From Diacronema lutheri (lineage: Eukaryota; Haptophyta; Pavlovophyceae; Pavlovales; Pavlovaceae): a stretch of DNA of 64,000 nt. Under the pieces are notes generated by a model that was not told the DNA's origin, did not search any database, and saw only the letters and a list, made by a program, of their open reading frames with translations. The position numbers and the translations under genes were made by a program. The stretch is taken from contig JAGTXO010000001.1 of assembly GCA_019448385.1 (NCBI GenBank), positions 2,480,001-2,544,000 of the forward strand. The letters run 5' to 3'. This document shows, one piece after another, positions 12,546-21,673 of the stretch; position 1 is the stretch's first letter; each line of letters begins with the position of its first letter.

Positions 12546-13151
12546 ATGGTCAAGATCCGCACGCTCGCGCCTCTCGTCACGCTCGCGCTCTGGTGCGGGG
12601 CGGCGAGCGCGCTTCGGCGGCCGCTGCCGCAGATGGTGGCCGTGACGCGCCGCGCCGCGCTTAGCGGTGGGCTAAGCGCCGTCGCCGCCGCCGCAGTTGC
12701 GCGCCCGGCGTCCGCCGGCGCGGCGCCCGCCGGCGAGCCCGTCGTCTCCGCCGACGAGCTCGCGTACTGGCGCGCCAAGCTGCCCAAAGCGCAGTACAGG
12801 ATCCTCTTCGGCCGGGGCACCGAGCCGGCCTTCAGCTCGCCGCTCGTCAAGGAAAAGCGGCGCGGCACATTCGCGTGCGCCGCGTGCGGCACGAGCCTCT
12901 TTGCGTCGAGCACCAAGTTCGACTCGGGCACGGGCTGGCCGTCATTCTACGACGCGCTCGACGGCGTGCAGCCCGTGTCGGACAATCGAGCGGTCTGGGC
13001 GCTGATCGGATCGGAGGTGCATTGCGCCAAGTGCAAGGGCCACCTCGGCGACCTGTTCATGGATGGCTACTTGTGGCAGACGCCCACCGCATTGCGATAC
13101 TGCATCGACGGGCTTGCGCTTTCCTTCGAGCCCGCGCCAGCGGCGGCCTGA
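12546..13151 (+). CDS. msrB: Peptide methionine-R-sulfoxide reductase, probably thylakoid-lumen targeted
   Basis: This single-exon gene (201 aa) reduces methionine-R-sulfoxide in proteins. The SelR/MsrB domain spans about residues 75-197. It shows the two zinc-binding CxxC pairs (CAACG and CAKCKG), the FDSGTGWPSF core, and RYCID with the catalytic Cys. The N-terminus has three parts: a hydrophobic signal-peptide-like stretch ending near Ala-Ser-Ala (about 1-22), a short basic link, and a twin-arginine segment (TRRAALSGG) before a hydrophobic run and an AxA-like cleavage site. This is the expected layout for Tat import into the lumen of a complex plastid. Localisation is inferred, while the enzyme assignment is firm. 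Confidence 0.95.
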   Translation: MVKIRTLAPLVTLALWCGAASALRRPLPQMVAVTRRAALSGGLSAVAAAAVARPASAGAAPAGEPVVSADELAYWRAKLPKAQYRILFGRGTEPAFSSPLVKEKRRGTFACAACGTSLFASSTKFDSGTGWPSFYDALDGVQPVSDNRAVWALIGSEVHCAKCKGHLGDLFMDGYLWQTPTALRYCIDGLALSFEPAPAAA

Positions 13152-13251
13152 AGCGGGCCAAACGCCGATAACGACGTCGCGTGGCCGAGTCGTGACACAG
13201 GTTGGGCCGCCGTCGCGGCTCTCCAACGTGGCCGACGGCACAGCGTTAGCG

Positions 13252-16200
13252 TCAGTGGTCGGCAAAGGCGTTGGCAAAGCCCGGCGGGCGCGGCGCGGCG
13301 ACGCCAGGCGAGACAGCGACGCCCTCTGAATCGACGTTCTGCCGCGCATTCGCGCCGTCCGAGCCGGGGCGCATCGTCAATCGGCCGGCCGTCGCATTGG
13401 CCATGCGTTCGCTTAGGAGGTCGGCCGTCAGCTTGGCCTCGTTCGAGAGCGCGCGCGTGACCTCCTGCAAGCGACCGCGCATCGCGCTGTCGACCGCCGC
13501 CGCGCGCGCCTCCGCCTCCGCCGTGGTGCGCGCGAGGCTGTCGTTGGCGCGCGCCGCGTAGTCGACCGTCGACTCGAGCGCGCTCAGCTCGCGCGCGAGC
13601 GAGCGCATAGCGACGGCCATGTCCGTCCGCGCCGAGGCGAGCGCCAGCTCGGCCGTCGCTGTGGCGGCGCGCGCCGTGTCCGCGCCCGACGCCGCCTTGC
13701 TGAGCTCCGCGCGCGCCGCGTCGAGCTCGGCTGCGCGCGTCTCGCCCGCCTGCGCCGCGGCGAGCGCGCGGCCGGCCGAGGGGCGCGCGTGCGCGCACAC
13801 GCGTCACAGGGCGGAGGGATGGCGGAGGCACTAGAAAAGAGGCTTCGGCGCGCGGTGCACGCGCGCGGCGGCGCACCAGCTCGCGCGCCGTCGCATCTGC
13901 TGCGAGTTCCTGGATGCGCGCAACGAGCGCCTCCCGCTCGCGCTCCCAGCCGGCGACGAGCGCGGAGCGGCTATCCTCAAGCTCCGCTGCGCGCCGCGAG
14001 GGGCGCGCGCGCGGTGTGAGGCGACGCGACGATGGCCGCATCGCGCGAGCGCTCGCGCGCTTCGCGGGGGTTCGACGAGGTCGGCACGCGCGCGCGCGCC
14101 GTCGCCATCCGCCATTGCTGGCGCGCCTGCGCGCACACACCCGTTCGCACGTGCGCGGCGTCGAGCTCGCGGCTGAGCTGCGAGAGTGAGTCCCTGCCCT
14201 CGGCGCGCGCCGCGCGAAACGCCGCGCGCGCCTCGTCCGCGTCCGCCGCCGCGCTCGCGAGCCCCTGCCGCAGCTCCGCCGCCTCGGCGGCGCGCGTGGC
14301 CTGCGTCTCGCGCAGACGGAGCTGCGTGGCCTGCTCGATCGCGAGCGCGTGCGAGAGCTGCGCGCGCAGCGACGTGGCGTCCACCTCCGCCCGGCGCAAC
14401 GCCTCGGCCGCCTCGCGCGCCTTGTCCGCCGCGCCAGCGGCCGCCGCCTCGGCGCGCGCCTGCGTGGCCGCTTCGCGCGCCGACGCTGCGGCCAGCTCGC
14501 GCGCGTGCTCGTGCGCCATCACTTCGCCGGCGGCGGCGGCGCGCTGGCGCGCGTGCTCCGCCTCCACGCGCGCCTTCTCCGCCTCGCCCTTGGCCTCCGC
14601 CGCGATGCGCTCCGCGGCCGCGACGCGCGCGTCCGCGCCGTCGGCGCGCGCCACGAGGTGCCCGACGCGCGCGGCCTCCTCGGTGTCGCGCTGCGCGTTG
14701 TCTGCGCTCGCGCGCGCGAGCTGCGCCTTGAGCGCGGCGGCATCGGCCTGCGCGGCGCGCAGCTCCAGCGCTGCGCCCGCCGCCGCCGCGTCTGCCGCGC
14801 TGCGCGCCTCCATGAGCTCGCGCTGCGCGGCGCGCGCGTCGGCGGCGCGGTCGTCGGCGAGCCGCGCGGCCGTGTCCGTCGCCTGCGCCAGCGCGGCGCG
14901 CTGCTCGGCGAGGGCGGCCTGCGCGTCGCGCAGCGAGCCGGCGAGCGCGTCCACGCGCGCGCGCTCCTCCTCCGTCCGCGACGCCTCGGCGCGGACCTGC
15001 GCGCGCGCGGCCGCGAGCTCGTCCGCCGCGGCGTCCGCGTCGCGCGCAGACGCGGCGCTGTCCTCGACCGCCTCGTTGGCCGCCTGCTCGGCGGCGTCGC
15101 GCGCGTCGATCGCCTTGGCGGCGTCAATACGAGCGGACTGCAGCTGCGTCGCGAGCAGCGCGTACCCATCCGCGTAGTCCTGCACGCCCGCGAGCAACGC
15201 CACATCGAGAATGAAACCGTCGGCGTGCGGAAGGCGCCCGTCGCCGCGCCCGCCGAGCACGAGCACGAACGGCACGCCATCGGCGCCGAGGAGGGAGGTG
15301 GCGGTATGAAAGGCACGCGGCGCGGGGACGAGGCGCGACGAGAGCGCCGGCGACGAGAAGCTCAGTGTCGTCAGGTCGAGGATGCCCACGTCCTGCAAGT
15401 AGCGGAACTCGGCACCGCGCGCCCGCGCGCGCGAGCCCGCGTCCGAGCGCGTGCGCGCGCGGCCGCCGAAGACGTAGAGGCGTGAGGGCGAGACGAGGGT
15501 GGCAGAGTGACCCGCGCGTGGCACGGGCGCCATCCCCGACAGCCGCAGCGGCCGCCACGCGCGCACGCCCGTCTCGAAGAGCGCGACGTCGTTGTATGAC
15601 GTCTCGCCGTCCTCTCCACCGAACAGCAGCGCGCCGCCGAGCTCGCGGCTGTGCGTGAGCGTGTGACCCATGCGCGGCGCGGGCACAAACGCCTCGTCGC
15701 CGGCGGGAGCCCAGGCGTGCCACTCCGCGCGCGCGCAGTCCAGCTCGTGCAGGTCGTCGAGGAAAAAGCCGCCGCCGTACGACGACGAGCCACCAAACAC
15801 GACCACACGCCCGTCGCCGACGTACGCGGCTGCGTGATGCGCGCGCGCGCGCGGCTCGGCGCCGACGGTTTCGAGCGGGCGCCATGTGAGCGTTGCCGTC
15901 TCGAGCACGTCGGTCGTTGCGTAGTACCTGCGAGCACGCGCGCGCGCGCGCGATGAGCGGTCGCTGCGTGCGGGCGGGCGCAACGGCGGGCGCGCGCACT
16001 TGCGCCCGACGGTCGTGTACTCGCCGCCAAAAAAGAGAACTGATGATCCATCCTCGTCGAGCGGCGTCGCCGTGTGCCCGCTGCGCGGCGACGGCCCGCG
16101 GCCAATGACTGTGAGCGGCTCCCAGCCCCAGCCGTCGCTCGTCGCCGCGCCCGGCGCGTCCGTCGAGAGGACGGCGAGCTCGTTGGTGTGGTAGGCGCCG

Positions 16201-16310
16201 TTCCAGCCGCCAAAGACGACCACCTTGGGCACGGGCCCATGGTTGAACGCCGTCGCGCTGTGCTCGGTCGCCCCGCCCTTCGGCAGGTTGAGGCCGACGC
16301 GCGAGAACAT
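13252..16310 (-). CDS. Kelch-repeat protein with C-terminal coiled coil
   Basis: Four exons (16310-16000, 15927-14141, 13986-13877, 13749-13252) join in consistent phase to give 901 aa. Introns are GT-AG and 72, 154 and 127 nt long. Residues about 20-390 hold six Kelch-like blades with repeated VVVFGG/LLFGGE/YVFGGR strands, paired with PRxGHT or PRAxHA motifs, so a beta-propeller is clear. The remainder is a nearly uninterrupted Ala/Glu/Arg coiled coil of about 450 residues. This architecture resembles tip elongation aberrant/acidic repeat-type Kelch scaffolds and flagellar Kelch proteins; the exact orthologue is unclear. It is convergent with msrB, with 100 bp between stops. Confidence 0.85.
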
Positions 16311-16524
16311 AGCAGCCCACGGCCGGGCCTCCGGTCGTTTTGAAAAAGCTAGAGCACCCTTTTTGAATTTGAAAGTCAGCGGCGGAGCCGATGTTGATCA
16401 CACAGCTGACAGCACGCTGCACGGGCCGCTTGACGGCAGCTGGCAGCAGTACGGGCAGCAGCCTACCCCGTGGGGCCTGGACACTGTGTCTCTGATCGAT
16501 GCTGACTTTGGAGCGGATGCGACC

Positions 16525-18156
16525 TTACCGCATCTCGTAATATTTGCCCGTCTTCGGGTCAAAGTAGCAGTGCAGCGTCGCGTCGTAGCGGAGCTGCACG
16601 GCGGCCGTGGGCGCGGGGATGGCCCCGGCGGACGCGCTCGCGACGTCGACGGCGACGTCCGTCGCGTGGCCCTTGTCCTGCGCCGCCGCCGTCGCCGCGT
16701 CGCTCGCGCTTGAGCTGAACCGGCGCGCGCAGAGCGGCACGATGGGCGGCGAGAAGGGCTGCAGAGGGGGGCCAGAGGTCGAGGCGCAATCGCCCGCGCG
16801 CTCGGTGAGCGCGGCAAGCGCCCAGCCGCGCGCGCTCGGGGGCGCGGCGCTCGGCTCGGCGCGCGCCGCGGCCGTTGGACTGTCACACGTCGCGGGCGCG
16901 CGTTCGCCCTGCTTGGCAATGTAACGGACGCTCGGCACCAGCGCGCTCGCGCTGATTGCGCCCAAGGCGGGCGCGACGACGGCCGCGCGCAGCCCCGCGC
17001 GCGGCTGCCTCCGACGCCGCAGCGCCGGGCGCGGCGAGGCGCATGGCGGCAGCTCCTCCGCTGTCTCGGCGGCGGTGGCTGTGTCGGTCGCCGGGCGCGG
17101 CGAGGCACATGGCGGCAGCTCCTCCGCTGTCTCGGCGGCGGTGGCTGCGTCGGTCGCCGGGCGCGGAAGCGGCGCCGACATTGGTAGAGCGACCGGCTCT
17201 AACGCAGGCTCCGGCGTCGGCTTTGCCTCCGCCAGATCCGCGCACGCCGCGCGCGCATTCCGCAGCACAAGCGATGGCGTCGACGGCGGTGCTGCGAGCA
17301 AGCTCGCCAGCGCGTCCTCAGCGCCCGTCGCATGCGCGGCAGCCTCGGGCAAGGCCCGCGCGACGGACGCGGCTCTCACGCCGCCCAGCTGGCTGCCGAC
17401 CGCTCGCGTGGGCACGCGCGCCGCCGTCGGCGCGACGCTCGGCCTCGCCGAGGGCTGCAGGTCGTCCTCCGGCGTGCGTGGCGAGCCGCGCTGGGCGCGC
17501 GTGCGCTTGAGCGGCGAAATTGGATGACGCACGGGGCTGAGTGAGGGCGCGGGGACGCGAATGCGCGAGACGAGCGGCCTGTCACGCGCCATGCGCACCG
17601 GCAGCCTGCTCGGCAGCTGCAACTCGCCGAGCGCCGATCGGAGGCCGTTCGCAACGCGCGGCAGCGAGCGCGCGGCGGGCTCGGCGCGAAACGCACTCTC
17701 GCCGGCGCGGTCGGAGGTATGCGTCCTATCGAGCGGAGCGAGGCGAGTAGGCTCGGCGTACGAGCTCGCGCGCCGCGGCATCATCGGCGGGACGAGCAGC
17801 TGGCCCAGCGCCTGTGACGACGGTGCGCTCACGACGCGCGACGACCGCCATTCGTCGGCGGCCGGCGGCGCGGGTCCGCGCGAGAAGCCGGGGGCGGATA
17901 TGACGCGCGGCAGCAGCATCTTGGACGGGCGCGCGTCCGCGCGCCGTTCGCCTGCGCCCGTGCCGCCGCGGCGCAGCTCTCGTGCGAGCATCTCGTCGAC
18001 GGTTGAACGAGGCGGCTGGTCAGATGGTGATGAAGGGCGAAGCGGGGCAAAAATGTGAGCTTCATGAGCTTCATGAGTTCCAATCATCAAGACGTCTTCT
18101 CCGAATCTTTTGACGATTGCGCCATTCGACGAAGCGTGGGGCGGGGGAGGCAACAT
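16525..18156 (-). CDS. Mostly disordered Ser/Pro/Ala-rich protein with C-terminal YFDPKTGKYYE motif
   Basis: This single open frame encodes 543 aa and I do not recognise the family. The start ATG at 18156 precedes a conserved-looking N-terminus (VKRFGEDVLMIGTHEAHEAHIF). The protein has several RVISAPGFSR / RVVSAP-type short basic motifs, little predicted order, and a 22-residue tandem duplication (17031-17162). It ends in LHCYFDPKTGKYYEMR. Such Y-x-D-P-x-T-G-x-Y-Y endings occur in OCRE and related aromatic modules, but only one copy is present here. Function is unknown. Confidence 0.6.
   Translation of the reverse strand: MLPPPPHASSNGAIVKRFGEDVLMIGTHEAHEAHIFAPLRPSSPSDQPPRSTVDEMLARELRRGGTGAGERRADARPSKMLLPRVISAPGFSRGPAPPAADEWRSSRVVSAPSSQALGQLLVPPMMPRRASSYAEPTRLAPLDRTHTSDRAGESAFRAEPAARSLPRVANGLRSALGELQLPSRLPVRMARDRPLVSRIRVPAPSLSPVRHPISPLKRTRAQRGSPRTPEDDLQPSARPSVAPTAARVPTRAVGSQLGGVRAASVARALPEAAAHATGAEDALASLLAAPPSTPSLVLRNARAACADLAEAKPTPEPALEPVALPMSAPLPRPATDAATAAETAEELPPCASPRPATDTATAAETAEELPPCASPRPALRRRRQPRAGLRAAVVAPALGAISASALVPSVRYIAKQGERAPATCDSPTAAARAEPSAAPPSARGWALAALTERAGDCASTSGPPLQPFSPPIVPLCARRFSSSASDAATAAAQDKGHATDVAVDVASASAGAIPAPTAAVQLRYDATLHCYFDPKTGKYYEMR
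17031..17162 (-). repeat. 66-bp coding tandem duplication
   Basis: Two adjacent 66-bp copies encode a 22-residue segment beginning with ATD and ending SPRP. They differ at only a few positions, so the duplication is recent. Confidence 0.8.
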
Positions 18157-18290
18157 GGCACCATGTTCGGGTCGTCTGGAGTCGAGCACGCAGCATGCAC
18201 GCAGCTCCGACCATCCAACCGCGGATCGCCGGCACGCTGGCACAGAATCAGACGCTTTGGACATGCGGCCGCGCGCGAGGCAGAGCCGTT

Positions 18291-18975
18291 TCAGATGAGC
18301 CCCCTGTCCGACACCCAGCTCACGACGGCTGTGCTGAACTCTGGCCATGAGAGCTGGTGGGCAGCTGCGTCGGTCATCCGGAGCAGCTCGTTCGCATCCT
18401 GCTGCGTTGCCTGCACGTCAAAGAAGGAGCCGATCTGCGACGGCGGGCGGGCAAGCGAGGGAAGGGGGGGGGGCTCGGCCGCCGCGCGTAGCGAGCGCGT
18501 GCACACGGGCCTCGCGCGGGCGTGTTGTTCGCTGTGGCGCAGGCGGCTGTCCGCCCAGCGTGCTTCTTCCTTCCGCCCGCGCGCGCGCCTGCTTCAAGCT
18601 GTCGAAGACGTCGGCTTTGTTGATCGAGCCGCTCTCGCCTGCGTCAAAAGCCATGAAGATATGCTCGATGCGCTCCTGCATGTCAACGGGGAGCGACCTG
18701 TACACCTTGCCCGCGGAAAGGGCCAGCTTGCTGCCGCCCTGCGTCTCGCCCACCAGCGCGCGACTTTGCCGCCCCTGCATCGCGAGCTTTGCAAAGTAGT
18801 CGCGCGAGAATTCCAACGTGTCCTCCGGGCACGCGACCATCACCGCCTTCGTCCAATCCTTGATAATCTGGCTGAGGTTGGACATGATGGGAATGCGCTC
18901 GCCGTCATACAAGACGACGTCGTCTTGGTCGCGCAGCGTGTGCGCGTGGCCGTTGGTGTCAAGGAAGGTCGGCAT
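18291..18975 (-). CDS. RIIa-domain and EF-hand protein (radial spoke RSP7 / EFCAB10-like)
   Basis: Exons 18975-18589 and 18434-18291 (176 aa) are joined by a 154-nt GC-AG intron after a CAG codon. Residues about 25-60 (IPIMSNLSQIIKDWTKAVM followed by EDTLEFSRDYFAKL) match the RIIa dimerisation-docking fold. Residues about 100-175 form an EF-hand pair: MQERIEHIFMAFDAGESGSINKADVFDSLKQ, then a second helix-loop-helix ending in LSWPEFSTAV. The first loop keeps D-x-G-x-S-G-x-I spacing, while the second is degenerate. RIIa/EF-hand proteins anchor to AKAP-like helices in radial spokes and cilia. A flagellar role is inferred from the family. The start follows AT-rich sequence 88 bp from the divergent POLD3 start. 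Confidence 0.8.
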
Positions 18976-19063
18976 CCCCCCCGGGACGATGGCGTAACCG
19001 CGACGGCTGCTTTCTTTTTGCCGATCTCGCTTTCGCGCCAACAGCGCGGTGGGGCGTTCGGCG

Positions 19064-21046
19064 ATGGACATGGAGGCGCTGCACCCGCTCGAGGATTGGG
19101 TCTTCGACGATGGGAAGATCGTGACGTACAAGCTCTTCAGCCAGGTCAAAGGCATTTCTTCGACCCTTGCGCAGCGGTGCGCCGCCGCGGTGCTGCTGCT
19201 CTCTCTCTCCCTCGCGCGCGCGCGCCGCGCCCGCTCGCGCTCACGGATGCGATTCGCCGCGCTCGCGCGGGAGCGCAGGACGCTTGCCGAGTTCGCGGGC
19301 AAGCACCCGCAGCGCGTCCTGGTGATTTACCTGCTCACAGGCGGCGCCGGCGACGGCAGCTTGCACACCGTGCGCCTCGTCCCGCAGGAGGACCTGGAGG
19401 GTGCGGCGACAGCGCGCAGCGCGGCGCCGCGCGCCGTCCCGCGGGGCGACCGCCGAGGGCACGGGGCTGGGACGCAGCCGCTCGCATACGCCCACGCGCG
19501 CCGCGCGCATTGCGTCCGTCTTCGCGTCTTCGCGCCTTCACGCCGCGCGCCGCGCGCAGACGCCAAGCGCTCGATGGTGCCTCTGCTGTGCTGCCACGTG
19601 TACAGCGTGCAGCAGACGTACCCGGCGACTGCGCACTCTTTATGGGCGGCGGAGCACGAGTCGCAGCTGCTGATGAGCAGCGAGCTGCGCAAAGGTACGG
19701 GCTCGGGTGCCGCGCGCTGCCTCGAGGACAACCGGTACGGCTCGATCCCCGCCGGCGGCGTGCGCAGAGGCGCAGTGCAGCCGGCGCACGCCGCGGCCGC
19801 CGAGGCTGCGCCGGCCAAGCCGGCCAAGCCGGCGGCCGCGCCTACAGTCGCAGCGGCGCAGCGCGCCGGTCCGCTTGCCGACGTGCCGCCCGGCCACGCC
19901 GAGCACGCGGCGCCGAGCGCCGCGAAGCCTGGGGCCGACAGGGCGCCGGCCAAGCCGCCAGCGCACGGCGGCAAGAAAGTGGCAGGCGGCGTCGCGACGC
20001 TGTGGGCCAAGCAGGCGACCAAGGCGGCGGTGAAGCCGGCGCCGGCGCCGGCCGCGCCAGCGCCCGCGGCTGGCTCGCGCGTGCCGAGCGCGCCCGCAAA
20101 CGTCGAGCCAACCGGCGGCTCGTCTAAAGGGGCGACGCGGCTTGGGGGCGAGGTTGTGGGCGGCGGCGCGCGCAAACGGTCCCGAATCGTCTGCGACGAC
20201 GACGGCGAGGACGATGAGGCGGCGGCGGGCGAGGCGGCGGTCCCGCTGCAGCAAGAGCAGCCTCGGCTCGCGGCGCCCACGAGCGCAGCTCATGCTGCTG
20301 CTGCTGCTCGCGCCGACGCAGCGGTGGCCGGCGCGGCGGTGGCCGGCGCGGCGGTGGCCGGCGCGGCGGTGGCCGGCAGCGGCACGCGCGCTCGGCCGGC
20401 GGGCGTACCGGCAGACGCGCAGCCGCGGCACGTGGCGTCGAGCGCGCCGCCCGACGCGCAGCCCGACGCGCCGCCTGCGCCGTTGGCGGCCAAGCCACCA
20501 GCGCCGCCAGCCGCACCGCCCGCGCCCGCGCAGCCTCGAGCTGAGCCCAGCTCGCCCGTTGAGCCCAGCTCGCCCGTTGAGCCGCGCGCGCCCCAAGTCC
20601 GCAAGCGCATCGAGCGGCACAAGCGCACGTGCACGTGCGTGGACGCTCGCGGCTACATGATCACGGAGGACTTTTGGGAGGAGGTGGAGGTTGACGTGCC
20701 GGAGTCTGCGCCTAAGCCCTCCGTGCCGGCCGCGCCCAAGCTGGCCGCGTCGGCGAGCGGCGCGCCGCGAAAGGCCGAGAGGCAGGTGCGCGGGCTGGGC
20801 GTGCGCGCGCGCGCGCCGTGACCGCGCTGCGCGCGCGCGGCAGATCGCGCTTGCGCGTGGCCCTGTGCGGTGCGGCGCCGTCGCGCGGCCGGCTGTGGCG
20901 ACTCACGGGCGCGCGCGCGCGCGCTGCCATCCCTGCCCGCCGCGCAGCCGCCGGGCTCGCCACCGCCCGCGAAGAAGGGCGCGCCGGCAAAATCGAGCAA
21001 GGTGTCGGCAGCTGGCAAGCTGACCAGCTTTTTCGCCAAAAAGTGA
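19064..21046 (+). CDS. POLD3: DNA polymerase delta subunit 3 (POLD3/Cdc27-type)
   Basis: Four exons (19064-19176, 19279-19400, 19560-20785, 20948-21046) give 519 aa. The N-terminus has the Cdc27 fold signatures: LEDWVFDDGKIVTYKLFS, then VLVIYLLTGG after intron 1, and CCHVYSVQ after intron 2. A long Ala/Pro/Lys-rich linker follows, with a basic KRSRIVCDDD stretch. The RGYMITEDFWEEVEVD block is conserved before the C-terminus of POLD3. The last exon is only 99 nt and encodes the PCNA-binding PIP box GKLTSFFAKK at the extreme C-terminus. The product tethers polymerase delta to PCNA during lagging-strand synthesis. All junctions are GT-AG and phase-matched. Confidence 0.9.
20321..20381 (+). repeat. 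15-bp tandem repeat in POLD3 linker
   Basis: About four copies of a 15-bp unit encode AVAGA pentapeptides in the disordered linker. Confidence 0.75.
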
Positions 21047-21378
21047 CGCCGCAAGGGGTGTGTGCAGTCGTCATCGTCAGTCACAGACTCTTGACTCAGG
21101 GTGTCAGTCACACTCACGATGGCCCTGGGCACACCGAAAGGCGGCGCGGCCGACCGTCGAATGATCACAAGCGCATGCGGAAGCCAGGCGCCACCCACCC
21201 ACGCCCTGTCCAATGACCAACTGACCTGTGCATGTGAGTGTGTCGATTGGCATTTGCAGTCAAAGCCCCAGTCAAAGTCCCTGTGCGCGAGCGACCAGCA
21301 CTCCGCGCTCAAAGCATGAGCGCTCGGCCGCGCAAGCCAGCGCCCCGTGCCTCGCCTCGTGCCACGCCGCGCGTGCGC
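21047..21378. other. Convergent intergenic region, POLD3 / NDUFS2
   Basis: This 332-bp region lies between two stop codons. It is less GC-rich than the genes and contains several short TCAGTCAC-like repeats near 21070-21115. I see no gene, RNA or mobile element in it; it presumably holds both 3' UTRs. Confidence 0.6.
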
Positions 21379-21635
21379 TCAGCGGTCGACCTCGCCGAAG
21401 ACGATGTCCTGCGTGCCGATGATCGTGACGACGTCCGCGAGCATGTGACCGCGCGACATGTTGTCGAGGCCGGCGAGGTGGAGGAAGCCGGGCGCGCGGA
21501 TGCGACACCTGTGCGGGCGCGTGCTGCCGTCTGCGCGCGGCGGACGGCGCCGCGGGGCGCACACCGCGTGCGACGTGACGTCAGGGCCGCACGCGAAAGG
21601 AAGGGATGGGAGGGAGAGGTTTTGTTTTATTTTTT

Positions 21636-21673
<38 letters not shown>

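Noticed and set aside
8369-12546. Long Ser/Ala-rich plus-strand frames opposite the AXDND1-like gene
   Set aside because: The minus strand carries the conserved CAERG block and coiled coil. The plus frames are compositional shadows.
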